Of a stretch of 64,000 nucleotides of DNA, positions 34,698 to 46,640 are shown piece after piece. This DNA comes from Aquatica leii (lineage: Eukaryota > Arthropoda > Insecta > Coleoptera > Lampyridae): NCBI GenBank assembly GCA_035610365.1, contig CM069434.1:96274806-96338805 (forward strand), read 5' to 3'. A model generated the notes under the pieces. That model had not been told where the DNA came from, did not search any database, and worked only from the letters and a program-made list of their open reading frames with translations. How positions within the stretch are numbered: position 1 is the first letter of the stretch; the number at the start of each line of letters is the position of its first letter. A program made the position numbers and the translations under genes.

Positions 34698-34991
34698 TCA
34701 AATTCTGTATGGTCGTGTTGAAATCAATGCTTGTAATGACAAGATACTAATAATAAGTATTATCATTGTTGTTAAAGATACGTATACAGATTCTGTTAAT
34801 GATAGTGCCACTACAGATTGCTTCTTTGTAAACCAACAGATCCTATTATTATAAAATTTAAATACATAGCCAGAAACTGATTTTCTATTTATCGAGTCAC
34901 TTCCAAAGTCAGCATAAGCATAACCTTCTAAAACATTTTCATTACTACTATAGCACAATGACATTTCTATTGTGCCCTTTAGATATCTCAT
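34698..34991 (-). pseudogene. Copia RNase H fragment
   Basis: The minus strand reads MRYLKGTIEMSLCYSSNE, then GYAYADFGSDSINRKSVSGY, VFKF and WFTKKQSVVALSLTESVYVS. This is the Ty1/Copia RNase H signature (R-Y-L-K-G-T, A-D-W-x-x-D-x-x-x-R-K-S-x-S-G-Y, K-K-Q-x-x-V-A-L-S-x-T-E-A-E-Y). The Trp is Phe here and the last Glu is Val, so it is decayed. Its N-terminal edge abuts a Copia fragment in the opposite orientation. Confidence 0.85.
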
Positions 34992-35200
34992 ATTTCTTTT
35001 TAAATGGGTCCACGTTTCATCAGGTACTTTCTCTTGACAACATTTATAAAATTAATTTTAAATTACTTGAAGAAACAAATGCAAATATGTGCCAATTAGA
35101 TACTAATATTATAAAAAATTTGCATAAACGTTGTGGTCATTTGAACTATTCTTATTTAAGATTTCTAATCAATAACAATGTAAAAAATAAAGATCTAGAT
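34985..35200 (+). pseudogene. Copia pre-integrase fragment, opposite orientation
   Basis: IYKINFKLLEETNANMCQLD followed by KNLHKRCGHLNYSYLRFLIN matches the GAG_pre-integrs domain (x-L-W-H-x-R-L-G-H-x-x-x-x-x-L), with the zinc-binding His residues. It ends exactly at the left terminus of hAT A at 35201. Integrase and RT of this Copia copy are not found to the right of the hAT. Confidence 0.8.
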
Positions 35201-35931
35201 CAGTAATTCCCAAAGTGGTCTATATCGACCCCCAGGGGTCTATGACAACCTGCAAAAGGTCTACGTCAGCGAAAAAAAAATTTGGGGGTTCATGAAATGA
35301 AAATGGGGGTTCGCGATAGTGGATCTCAACATACACTGATAGTACCTTTTACTTACATTATACTATCTTATAATATAAAGACATATACATTATTTATAAA
35401 AGTACCTATGAAGTAAAAAAATTATTATATATGTTTATAAAATTGTGTAAGTAAGTAAGGATGTAGGCATTCGCTTTGTGGTCGCAATACATTTTGAACT
35501 TGTAAAAACCTGCACAAAATGATATACCAGTATCCTCTTGTTACAAGCATACGCGCAGTCTCAGTGCTTCGCAAACTTGCACTGACTTGTTCAATTCGTC
35601 ACTCTATAAATACGAATGTGAGACAAATACGTTTATTCGTTTCCTGAATCTTGAAAAGGAAAGCGCTAAGAAAATATTTAAAAAAATATAAACTGGTAGT
35701 TTATTACACAAATTATAGTGAATCAGTTTTAATTTGTTTAAGAGTGGCGGAGAAAAGTAAGTACATTATTTTTTATTAAATTTTAGTTTCGTACTCGTAG
35801 TTACCAAAGATAGATAAATTACGCCAATCATGACTTTAGTTATTAGTAGCTTAATATTCAAATCATGCAAAATTACAGGAGTACTCCTCATTAGTTTCTT
35901 TTTCAAAATTTGAGCAATCGCTTTATAATTG

Positions 35932-36379
35932 CAGTGCAATCTCCATAATCCGAACTAATTGCTGTACGGAGATGTTCGGATTATGTTACCACTTTGAAAG
36001 ATAAATTCAGAAAATAAGAAATCCACAACGGTACAGTTGCGTGTTTTTTTGAAGAATTTTCAATACACACTCTCATTTGTTTTTTTTTATAAAATTTAAA
36101 TGTTTACATATAGAAAACATATTTAAAAATATATTTTGGAATGAAACTACATATTTTGCCCGGTCACATAAATAAATATATATGTGTGTCAATATTTACT
36201 TATTTACGACCTTAATAGGCATTTATTATTCTTTTATAAATACAAATATATATTACCAAATAACTTCACAAAAAAAGTAAAAAAAAATGTACTTTTGTCC
36301 ATTGGTCGTTACACTGTGGACCAGTTCGGATTACTAGAATGTTCAGATTACGAAAGTTCGGATTATGGATACTGCACTG
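35932..36379. mobile_element. Tigger-like MITE inside hAT A
   Basis: CAGTGCAATCTCCATAATCC (35932) and the inverse of the right end, CAGTGCAGTATCCATAATCC (36379), form about 24-bp inverted repeats ending in ATAATCCGAAC. The CAGTGCA tip and ATCCGAA motifs are like those of pogo/Tigger elements. A TA follows the right end (36380-36381); the left TA has been lost. Internal copies of GTTCGGATTA near both ends give extra hairpin potential. It has no coding capacity. Confidence 0.7.
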
Positions 36380-37327
36380 TACATACTTCTCTATATTAAA
36401 TTTAAAATTTTGTATTATTGCTAAAGTGGAACCAATGAATTTTTACACATGACAGTCGAATGTACGTAGAGATAAATCGCATAACAATTTGTTATTATTA
36501 TTCGTTGTATAATATTTTATTTTAAGATTTTTTTTCATGTTACTTTCAAATTTCCTTAAAGTTTCATCATATCAAAACCTTAAGTAACATTCATAACATT
36601 CCCCTTCTCATATTCATTTATAATGGTGGTACGCCTATGCCTGCCATAAAATCTAAGACCATACGATTTAAATTTGACTTTGATTTTTTAATATAGAGCT
36701 GTTGGACGTTATGTCCGAATCTAAAAAGAAATGTAGACAGTACAGTGTTGATTATTTGAAACTTGGCTTCATTCCATCATTGTCGGACAAACAATTGCCT
36801 ATGTGCCTTTTATGCAACAAAGTTGTGGACAATGACGCTATGAAACCATCTAAGCTGCAGGATCATCTGCGAAGATGTCACCCTGATAAAACAGATAAAG
36901 ATTTGAAATATGTACCTTTAAACACTTAAAGATAAACTTCAGAAGAGACCCACGCTGGACAGAATGTTTGCTTTAACGTCACAAAGAAACGATGATAGTT
37001 TGCAAGCGTCTTACAATATCTCACTACTTATAGCAAAATCCGGAAAACCGCATACTATCGGAGAGAAGTTAATTTTGCCAGCCGTTGAAGGGTTTTAAGA
37101 ACTGTTTTACACAAACCTGCATCTGATATCATTAAAAGAATTCCCTTAAGCAACAATTCTGTTGAAAGATGTATTGATGAAATGAGTTCTGATGTTGAAA
37201 GTTTCTTGTGTAATTATTTGCAAACGACCCATTTCTCTATACAACTGGACGAGTTAACTTTACCTGGTAATGCAGCATTATTATTGGCATATGTTCGTTT
37301 TATTATGAATCAAGAAATCTACGAAGA

Positions 37328-38639
37328 CGTAATGGGACAAGTGGACGCGGCCAACTGGGCACCGCCAACTAGGCGCAGGGACAAGTGGGCGCGAAAATTA
37401 TATAATACAACGTATAGTGCTTTTTAAATTAAAAAAAATATTTTAGGTGAATGTGTTGATTTATAATAAATTAGAAATGAAATGTTCTAAGTAATTGTTT
37501 AAGATTATTTGACGCTTTAAAAAAAATATTTGAAATGAAAATCTCTTAACGGCACTTTAATGACTAAGTGATGGCTTCTAATTTTTTCAAAAATATTTAA
37601 AAGTTATTAACTTTTTCAAATAAAACCATTTAAAATGCAAGTCTCTTAACTACAATTTAATGACTATTTGATGGCTGATGTAAAATACATATTTAAAATA
37701 ATATTTAAAAGACAATAGTGAATTAGACCCTTAATCGTTTCTTTTGTGTGGTCAATTTTATAATATTATATAAGGTGGTTGTAAACGGTAAGATGTTTAG
37801 TCTTACTTTAAACTTTAATGTATTAGTGTTTAGTTCAGACGAAATCGTGAAAAGTTTAGTGAAAACGAATTTTTGTACGTGTTTGACAAACTATCCGCAG
37901 ACGAAAAAACTGAATTTTGGCGATGTGAACAAAAACTGAAGTGTAAAGCGCGCGTGCATTTAGTTAATCGCAAAGTTGTAAAAACTTTAAATTTACTTAA
38001 CCACAAACCATCTGCAGCTAAAGTAGCAGCAGACCAAGTTTTTACAAAAATTAAGAAAAGAGCTGTAGAAACCCAAGAATCGACGTGCCAAGTAATCAAC
38101 GAATGTACCGAAAATACTGATATCGCTTGTCAAGGAGCTCTTCCTAATCAACCAGCTTTAAAAAAGCTAATTAGAAGGAAACGCAATCAAATTAATTAAG
38201 CTCCAGCAAATCCTAAAACTCTGGCAGCCCTGAAGATTACAGAATATATGTTTCAGAACCCGGAAATTTAGAAAACTTTTTGCCAGCTGATAGTGGACCA
38301 GGTGCAAAAAGAATCCTAATTTTTGGACGACAACGAAATTTGGAAATGGTATTGACCTGCGATGATTTTTTTATAGATGAAACATTTAAAATTGCACCCA
38401 ATATATATTTAAAAAATCTACGTTGTTTTGGCAAAAAAATTTGGAGGTATTCATCCTATCTTCTTAAAGCGATCTGTATTGTATCAACAGAGCATTCACT
38501 ATTTCATTCGTTTACCGCGACATAGCAAGGTCTAACATCTATCCGCGCCCAGTTATCTTGGCGTCCACTTTTCCTCGCATCCAGTTGACGGCGCCTAGTT
38601 GGCCGCGCCCAGTTGGCCGCGTCCACTTGTCCTAGACCG
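37328..38639 (+). mobile_element. MULE (Phantom-like) element, internally deleted, 9-bp target duplication
   Basis: CTACGAAGA stands at 37319-37327 and 38640-38648, an exact 9-bp duplication inside the hAT A coding region. The ends carry GGACAAGTGGACGCGGCCAA-type inverted repeats. A CCAACT-[GA]GGCGC unit is repeated in tandem within each end, for example CCAACTGGGC and CCAACTAGGCGC on the left. GC content of the ends is far above the surroundings. The 1.3-kb element encodes only the N-terminal half of a MULE transposase, so it is a deleted, non-autonomous derivative. Confidence 0.88.
37860..38523 (+). pseudogene. MULE transposase N-terminal half with FLYWCH finger
   Basis: YVFDKLSADEKTEFWRCEQK then KCKARVHLVNRKVVKTLN is a FLYWCH zinc finger (F-W-x-C ... 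C-x-A), with the distal His in NHKPSA. KVAADQVFTKIKKRAVETQE and ALKKLIRRKRNQIN follow. After a frame change near 38200 come DSGPGAKRILIFGRQRNLEM and DDFFIDETFKIAPNIY, the box with the first catalytic Asp of MULE transposases (W-x-x-D-G-T-F). The rest of the DDE domain is absent, the sequence passing into the right terminal repeat. Minus-strand frames here are shadows. Confidence 0.85.
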
Positions 38640-40177
38640 CTACGAAGAACTGCTCTTCGCAAGAACTTTGACAACCGACATTAAAGGCGAATCAATATAT
38701 TTTATGTTTTGAAGGATTACTTCATTGAAAAAGCGATCCCTTTATAAAATATAATATCAGTAGCTACAGATGGAGCACTTGCCATGGTTGGACGTTTCGT
38801 GGATTTATAAGCTATTTAAAACAAAATGTGCCAAGGGTGTTATCAATACATTGCGTCATCCATCGACAACATTTAGTTGTTAAAAATTTGAGTGTTATAT
38901 TGCATGAATCTCTTCAATTAGTCATTGATGCAGTAAACCGAATCCGAAACAACGCGTTTAATACGCGGTTATTTGCGCAGTTGTGTGAAGAAAATGACGA
39001 ACACTTTCATCAATTACTCCTTCACACTGAAGTACACTGGCTGTCGAAAGGCTTATGTTTGACAACATTTTTTGCACTCTTTGAGACTACTTTAAAATTT
39101 CTGGATACTAAAGATAAAAAACAGAGATCGCCTATTAAACAGATTTGTTTACAAAATTTAATATAGTTAATTTGCAGTTACAAGGCGACAGTCTAAATTT
39201 GATCTTGCCAGAGTTAAACTAATGAAGCAAAATATTGAACGGGGTGAATTTTCCCAATTCCCCAATTTGTGACAAACGAACTACCAGGAAAACGACGTAT
39301 AAAACTACGTTCAACATTTAAATGCGCTCTATTCAGATTTTGAAGCTAGGTTTGAGAATGTTTTGACTGTGGTAATACCACCGTGGATAATTAACCCATA
39401 TGGTGACAGAAGAAACGAATGTCATAATACAAGAGGAACTGACTGAACTAAGTACAAACGAAGAACTTAAGGTTCAGTTTAAAAACTGATATCAGCAATT
39501 CTGTCTGCAATACAACATACCCGTTACTTATCCCGTATTATGGAATATAGCGAGAAAATTTTTAATTTTTTTTCCATCGTCATATCTAGTGGAAAGGGGG
39601 TTTAGTGCTGTTACCAATCTCCTAACGAAAAAAAGAAACAGACTGGACATCATTAGCCGAGGAGATTTCACATTAAACCTTACAAAATTGACGTCACATG
39701 TTGATAATTTATTATTAAAGCATCAGGTTCATCCTTCTCACTAAAAACTTTACTTATTGCTTAGTTTATTTTATGTTACGTATATTTCATATAACAGATT
39801 CAGAATTTTATGTTTGAGTAGTTTTAATTTAAATTCAATTAACAAATGTATAAAACTTAACATGTGTTTTTACTTTAAGTTTTTAACACTAAACTTCACT
39901 ACAGTTAAAAATTTAGAAAAAATCAATATCAGGTAAGTAGGGGGTCTACCCAAAACCGAAAAACATGGCAAGGGGTCTACAACACAAACAAGTTTGGGAC
40001 TTCTGGTAATATTTTCGATACTGGGTTCAGGTATACCCATGGTGTTTCCGAATCTTGCCAGTATAAGGAGTAGCGTCTATTTTTTTTTATTTGTAGCTTT
40101 CTCAACCACGCTCTCTCATCGACATTTTAGCTAGCCGTGGTGATGTTGCTGTTACCAACAAGACTCACTATAGTAAA

Positions 40178-40410
40178 AGGTTGGTATCAAGACATGTACT
40201 TCACGTATTTAAGTAATTTTATCACGTGACACTAAGTATATTTTGGCTCGGTTGTTTCAACGTTGCAATTTAAGCACAGCTGTAACGACAAAATGTATTA
40301 AATAATTCTCTAATGAATGATAACAGAATAAATTTAAAAATTTGATAAATACAATTACAATAGGTATGTGCTTTACTTATACAAACAATTTTGGTACGTG
40401 ACATTTCAGC
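40178..40410 (+). repeat. Dispersed repeat family, two adjacent copies
   Basis: ATGTACTTCACGTATTTAAG (from about 40182) and ATGTGCTTTACTTATACAAA (from about 40367) are two copies about 185 bp apart, each followed by an ACGTGACA motif. The second is the closer match to copy 1. Confidence 0.55.
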
Positions 40411-40612
40411 GCCGACGTTTTGGCGTCAGGTACGTTTCGGTGCTGTGGTTTTGACGCTGCAATTTTAGCAGTGTTATGACAAAATTACTTTTTTGTTTTT
40501 TGCAATTTTTTTCCCGAAATAGTAGAGTTACTCGCGTTGCGGTCCTTGCTTAATATTTACCAGATAAATTCCCTCCATTATTAAATTCGTTTGAAGGTTT
40601 ATAGATACGCAT

Positions 40613-43600
40613 CAGTACCGGATTTAAGCATAGGCAACATAGGCAGTTGCCTATGGGCCGCCACCACACCACAAAAAAAAATTAAAAAATTAAATTAAAT
40701 CAATAAAGGCTTAGTAGAAACAAACAAATACTGAGTTTTGTTACAAATAGACGCATACGTATTTTTTTTCTTTGAGCGGAAAAAGTTAACATTTAAAAAT
40801 CTGCGATATCAAGCAACACGAAATATGAACAAAAATGGCGCGTTTCGCGCATTCTGCGCCGGTTTTTTGTATAGACAGTTCAGTTGAGTATCAAACGTCG
40901 AAACGTCAACAGGTGTATTGTGTATTAATTAAGTAATTAAATAAACTCCTTTCTTTTTTGTAAGTAGTAAGTATGTAATGAATGTGTAAAATTAATCCCT
41001 AAAGTTTATGTTATTGTTGATTTTTTATGTTAATCGTTGAATATAAAGTTGCGTCTGGTTTTTAAGAACGCGGTATAAGTTTAACTTTTGCACGTCTTCT
41101 TTGGTTTATATTTTTTTATCTCTGTATAATATTTCATTAAAATCGGATCAGTAACAGTATAGTTTAGGCGTGAAAGACAGACAAACAAACCAACACATTT
41201 TCACATTTATAATATAAGTATGGTACTATGGTAGTAGGGATTTATGGATTAATTTGTTTATAAAGGTGAAGCGACCTAATATGGACCGGGACCGCCATTT
41301 GTCCAGTGCTGATCGCCATAGAGGAAAGCGAGAACATCTAAGCGGAAGTGAAAAACGGAAAGCTGCCGCTGAAAAAGAAAAGAAGACTCAAGAAGTTTTA
41401 GCTAAATTACGTCGTATGACTGATTTTTTTACTGCACCATCTAAGCAATCTAAGGCAAAGAGTGATGTTGCAACTACTTCTCACTCTCTTAACGATGATA
41501 CCGCATCTCGTTGTGCAAGCCCACTGCAGGAAGATGACTTAGTATCTGCAGACGATTGCAATAATATGGTAAGCGCTTACAAAATACGTGAAAATTTTTG
41601 GAGCGAGATGACAGTCGGTGTTTATACCGGCTGTAGATACCTAATCGTTAAGTGTGCACAGACGATTATTCGGTACATTAAAAAAACAATATTGAAAGAA
41701 TGAAAGTACGTTACCTAATAAATACGCCAGCATAAAAAAAAGGTAAACGAGTACAGTATGAGTATGCAATATGTAATTATGTACACATAGTACACAATGT
41801 GTAATTATATGTAATAGGTAGGCAAATTTATACTCGAATCATACGTTACGTTTATTCTAATTATTTCTTTCAGGTGACAGAAGACGCGCCTGCGACATCA
41901 ACAGAAGAATCCACTGAAGCTATGGAGCATCTGTCTGACAACATCTGTGAAAGTTTTAACTTGGAAAAAGACATTGGTCTGTGGCCTGAAATTTTAATCC
42001 CCGGTACCATTGATTGTTGTAGTAAAATGGACATCACCTCCCTTCAGTATTGCAACGAGGAACTATTCGATAAAAAATCAACCCCGCAATTTTATACCGA
42101 GTCTGGAAAAACTAGTATATATACAAGGAAATGCGAGAAAAGCTTTTTCATTCGAAGAACAAAAAACGGTGTGGCTAAAAAACTCTGGTGGTTATGTTTT
42201 TCTCCAAGCAAAGGGCATCTCTTCTGTTTTGTATGCAAGCTTTTCTCACCCGTACGTTCACAGTTTACCCATGAGGGCTTTTGTGATTGGAGAAATGCCG
42301 TCGCACGATTGATTGAACATGAAACCTCGAAAAATCATTTAAAGACTTCAATCGATTATACTGGGCGATCCCAACTAATTGGTCGCATAGATCGAGAACT
42401 GGCGGAGCAAATGGAAAAAAGTGTTAAGTATTGGCGAGAAGTTCTTAAAAGAGTGTTGCGAGTCATAGCTTTTCTCAGCGAAAAGGGATTGGAATTTAGA
42501 GGGGAAAACGAAACTCTCGGATCTCCTAACAACGGCAACTACCTTGGAATATTAGAACTTTTAGCTGACTACGATGTTTTTTTTTAAAAACATTTAGAAG
42601 AACATGGCAACCGCGGAAGTGGTCACACAAACTACTTGTCATCCACGATTTGTGAAGAACTGCTACAAATTTTAGGAAAAGCCGTTTTAAAATAATTATT
42701 GATCGAGTGAAAACTGCAAAATATTTTTCAGTTTCTCTGGACTCAACTCCTGACGAAGGCCATGTTGACCAATTGACGTTAGTGATTTGGTTCATTGAAG
42801 GGCACGCTCCTGTTGAGCGTTTTCTTATTTTTATGCCTAACCAGGGTCATAAGGCGAAGGATATGTATGAGGGCTTGATTCATTTTCTAGACCAAAACGA
42901 GCTGGATCTGAAGAACATTCGTGGACAGTCGTACGACAATGCTTCTGCAATGAGTGGCAGATATAATGGCCTACAAGCATTAATACAAGAAGAAAATAGC
43001 CTAGCAGCTTGGGTGCCGTGTGTTGGCCATTCGCTTAATCTTATCATACAATCGGCGACCAGTTGTTGTCTCAGAGCAACAAGTTTCTTTAATTTTTTAG
43101 AAGAGCTGTATGTATATTTTACGGCTTCAACTAACAGGTACAATACAGTTAGTCGCTCTTTAAAAGAAGCGAAAACTGACCAACCTATTCTTGTGCCAAA
43201 GAGAACGACAACAACTCGCTGGTCATGTCGAGTTGAAGCCACTAAAGCACTCTTGCGGGGCTATAAAGGTTTTATAAATGCCCTCGAAGAAATTATTGAC
43301 GACGAAGAAGACACAGCTAAATCAAGAGCAACAGCTGTCGGTTTGCATGATAGGATGGCAAAGTTAGAAACAGCCATATATACAGTTTTTTGGAATGATA
43401 TTTTGGGACATATAAACAAAGTCAGCGAAAGCCTACAAAATCCTAGGTTGAACTTGAATACTGCTGCAACACTGCTTAATTCATCAAAAGCAACCATTGA
43501 AAATAAAAGAGGCAGTTTTAATGAATATGAAGTAAAAGTTTTCGAGCTAGTTGATTGCCGAAACTACGAAGAAAAACAAAGGAGAAAAACAAAAAGAAAC

Positions 43601-44408
43601 GTCCGGTTGTCCACTTTAGATTGCCGGCAAGCTTCGGAAGTTCAGTTATCACCCTCGGACAAATTTAGGACTCAAAGCTACATCCCAGTTGTCGACCAGC
43701 TCATGACCGCTCTTCAGAAGAGAATGGACGCGTACTCTCTTCTAAATGCACGATTTGGATTTTTGAACAATTTAACTGCTATTTCTGATCAAGAAATTTT
43801 GTCTGCCAGCCAAAACTTGGTGAAAACTTACTGCGACGACGTAGATGATTCTCTTGGCAACGAATTCATACATTTCAAACTATTTATAGTTCAGTATGAA
43901 GAATTTGAACAGAAGCGAAAAGAAGAGATTAGCTATGAGAGATGGATGTATGAATTGTTGTGTAAAAACAATGTTAAAGAGTGCTTTCCCAACGTTGAGG
44001 TAATTCTGAGAATTTATCTCACAGTAATGGTGACAAATTGTACGGCTGAAAGATCCTTCTCAAAACTGAAGCTTATAAAAAATAAACTCCGAAGTTCCAT
44101 GACCGAGAACAGATTAAATGTTTTAACTCTCCTTAGTTTAGAGAGTGATGTTTTGAGGGAAACAGACTTCGACGATATTATCGATACGTTTATTGATGTG
44201 AAAATCAGACGAAAAATAATTTAGCTTGTAGGTAAACTAAAATTATTTTAGTTGTTTTCTAGTTTAATTTTTAATAAATATTGTGTTAGCCAACTTATTT
44301 AGTTGCTTTCTTCTTTACCTTGACCTTAATAGAAACTTTCAACAGTTAACCACACACGATTTGAGGGCCTCCACCACATGCTCTGCCGAAGTCTAAATCC
44401 GGGACTGA
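40613..44408 (+). mobile_element. hAT element B, complete, with 8-bp target duplication
   Basis: The left end is CAGTACCGGATTTAAGC (40613). The inverse of the right end is CAGTCCCGGATTTAGAC (ending 44408). Flanking 8-mers are ATACGCAT (40605-40612) and AAACGCAT (44409-44416), 7 of 8 identical, the hAT target-duplication length. The 3.8-kb element contains one two-exon gene on the plus strand and about 0.65 kb of 5' non-coding DNA. It is the best-preserved transposon in the window. Confidence 0.93.
41281..44224 (+). pseudogene. hAT B transposase (TTF finger, DUF4371, dimerisation domain), near-intact
   Basis: Exon 1 starts at ATG 41281 (MDRDRHLSSADRHRGKREHL) and ends at 41568 before GTAAGC. 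The intron is 41569-41873 (TTTCTTTCAG acceptor) and exon 2 begins in phase 0. A TTF-type finger spans WWLCFSPSKGHLFCFVCKLF and FCDWRNAVARLIEHETSKNH. A 9-T run at about 42578 and an A-rich spot near 42690 each shift the frame once. From 42707 the frame is open to 44224. Catalytic candidates are D in FSVSLDSTPDEG and D in IRGQSYDNASAMSG, with WVPCVGHSLNL, TTTRWSCRVEA and the C-terminal TAERSFSKLKLIKN (hAT dimerisation). It resembles ZMYM1-like TE proteins. Two homopolymer-type lesions only, so it may be recent or partly sequencing error. Confidence 0.9.
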
Positions 44409-44416
44409 AACGCATT

Positions 44417-46215
44417 ATTGCTATACGACATATCACATCTTTCCAAAAAAACGACGAAAACATAAAGAACTTAATAAAATATTTAAGAGAAATTGAGCAT
44501 ATTTAAATATGAAATACATGAAATAAGAGACTTTCTTTGCATCTTTTTAAAAAATGTATTTTTAAAATATTTAGTAATCAAACGTTTACCAAACGGTTTT
44601 GACGCCGTAGTAATCTCGTAGTAATTTGTCATGCTTCGAAGTAGTTTTAAATACTATATTTTTATTTTATTTAAATTAATAAACATTAAATATAAACAAG
44701 GAATATGTATTGTATAAATAACTAATAAAAGTGATATCTCTATATAAAATCTACTACAATAATTTCTTCAGTGTGTATGTATCTCGTTAATTTATACCTA
44801 ATTTAATTTTTATTTATAATTATCAAATATTACAAAAATTAACTGACAAATTTTTATTAAGTAAATCATTAATTTTTTGGTAGTACTTTTATAATCAAAA
44901 TCATATATAGATAAAAAATTCTCTCAATATCTAATATTATAACATTTTTACTTTCCAATGATTTAAATTTTTAATATTGCTTTCGTTTTTTATTACATGT
45001 ATTTCTGATTAACATTATTTATCGTACCGCTCTAACACAAAGAATGTATTCTGTAATCGACCATTTTTGTGCGTTACATCTTTTGAAACGCTCTAAAATG
45101 TTTGTATTCGCGATTTACCAACGTGCACTTTTGTAGTTACCTCATTAATTTCACCATAGAAAATTAATTGAAGCATCAATACTGTAAATACATTAATCTT
45201 TATGCAAACTAAGTTCAATAAATTATTTTGAAAGGTGTAGATCTGAGTCAAAAACGTAGCGTAAAAGTATGCACTTGTAAAATTTGCACAATAATTACTT
45301 TCAAAAACTATTAAAATCGTATTTTGTTACTGATTAATACAGTTTTTTTTGTCTAATTAGCAATAAATTTTTGTGTTCATTTTATTTATTTGTGATTCTG
45401 CAATAATTTTTTTAAATATGTATTGTTATTTTTTTTATATATTTTTAATTTGCATTACATCGTACTTTTTATACGTTGTATGATTAGAATTAGGTACGTA
45501 TACATACATAAAATATATTTAAATAAAAATTAGTAGTGCTTTTTAAAAACTGTAATTTATTTTATTTAAATATTAATATTAACATGTTATACGTATTATT
45601 CGTAAAACATAGCATGAGAGAGTTACAGCAGATGTTAGAGAAACAAATCTTTCAAACTACACTGAAAAAGCTCACAATTAAAACATTCTGAATTAGTTTG
45701 GCAACATTTGTTTTTATATATCGCACACCTGCTAAAATACTGTCACAAGTCAAAAAAGTTAGTTTTTCAGTATTAAAAAAACAAAATTTGAACCTAAAGT
45801 ATCCATTTTTAATACAAGAAACTTGAAATTTCACAATTAAATATTACATTATAGTTAAATTTTCGTATTGGTAAAGTTTTTAAATTTTTTCCAATTGTAT
45901 AGCTACTGTTTATAATGTTATTTTGAGTTGTCGCCCTTACTGAAACTCTATATAAGTGTACTTTAAATAATCCATACACTCAAAAGTAACAATATTGAAA
46001 TGCACTTTTATTTTTAATATTAACATTAAAGTAATTATTAGGGAAATAATTTAAGCAAAATTTATAACTCTTAATTTTTATTTGCATCGGGTAAATGTGC
46101 AAACAAAAAAGATACACAATGTCATTGGTGAAGTTTCAAGAAAACATTAAGTACCATGTTAATGAATACTTTAATATACATACATTAATGTCACTTGAAT
46201 TATTTCTATCAAAAG
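44417..46215. other. Gene-free AT-rich stretch
   Basis: 1.8 kb of A/T-dominated sequence, no recognisable coding or RNA feature on either strand. Confidence 0.5.
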
Positions 46216-46640
46216 ACTAATCAAAAATAGCTTTATAATACGGTTCATAAAACCTAGGAATGTGATTAGATTTTATAAGATCTAGAATATCAGCTTTTTT
46301 TTCTCTCCGACCTCTAATTTGCATAGGTAAGCTGGAGGACATTCAATATTTTTAAAGTCTATCAGGGTGTTCTTATTATTTTTTACTTTTCCTCTTGAGC
46401 TGATTTTCGGCCATGGTGATTTTTTGTTTAAATTTTTCATCTTCGCTTTGTTTTCTGATCGGTTTTATTGGCTTGGTTCCAGCAACGTTTATCTTCAAGA
46501 ATTGTCTTTGCTTGTAAGAAGTTTTCGCGTACATTACTCTTGCTTCGTTTTTCAGCATTTGAACAATTCTTATATCAGCTATGGCAATATTATTATCTTT
46601 TGTTTTTTTTTGTATTGACTCCTTTTTTTTCAATGTTTAT
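46216..46640 (-). pseudogene. Unassigned lysine-rich coding remnant (downstream part)
   Basis: An 85-residue open frame (46633-46376) is Lys-rich (EARVMYAKTSYKQRQFLKIN). It is followed in another frame by FKNIECPPAYLCKLEVGEKK and, after an A-run frameshift, ADILDLIKSNHIPRFYEPYY, then a stop near 46216. The codon pattern looks coding but I do not recognise the family. A similar Lys-rich frame lies on the far side of LINE D (49713-49997), so one gene or TE may have been split by that LINE. Function unknown. Confidence 0.35.

Larger units (their letters stand above)
36711..39744 (+). pseudogene. hAT A transposase (BED finger, SCAND3/ZBED5-like), split by a MULE
   Basis: The ATG at 36711 starts MSESKKKCRQYSVDYLKLGF, then a BED-type finger C-L-L-C ... 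HLRRCH with KPSKLQDHL. A frameshifted stretch follows to about 37180. Then come FSIQLDELTLPGNAALLLAY and FIMNQEIYED, the start of the catalytic domain with the first Asp. The MULE cuts at codons for YED. The frame resumes at 38649 with LLFARTLTTDIKGESIYFMF-like sequence. It continues with LSIHCVIHRQHLVVKNLSVI, QLCEENDEHFHQLLLHTEVH and WLSKGLCL (conserved His and Trp), and a C-terminal dimerisation region with VERGFSAVTNLL-like sequence near 39590. It ends at VHPSH-stop (39744). Several additional stops occur. Confidence 0.85.
35201..40005 (+). mobile_element. hAT element A (BED-finger type) with nested MITE and MULE
   Basis: The left end CAGTAATTCCCAAAGTGGTC (35201) and the inverse of the right end, CAGAAGTCCCAAACTTG (ending 40005), share the hAT pattern CAG-x-x-x-TCCCAAA. 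Both ends also carry GGGGTCTA motifs a little inside. Flanking 8-mers (ATCTAGAT left, GTAATATT right) no longer match. The element is inserted in Copia sequence on its left. Without its 0.45-kb MITE and 1.3-kb MULE insertions it would be about 3 kb. Confidence 0.8.

Noticed and set aside
37328..38639. Integrated virus segment, because Phantom-type MULEs are also known from insect viruses
   Set aside because: Only MULE sequence lies between the 9-bp duplications; no viral genes flank it.
35193..40013. 8-bp target duplication for hAT A
   Set aside because: The flanking 8-mers ATCTAGAT and GTAATATT do not match beyond chance.
42880..43497. Minus-strand frames inside hAT B
   Set aside because: Antisense shadows of the open hAT transposase frame.
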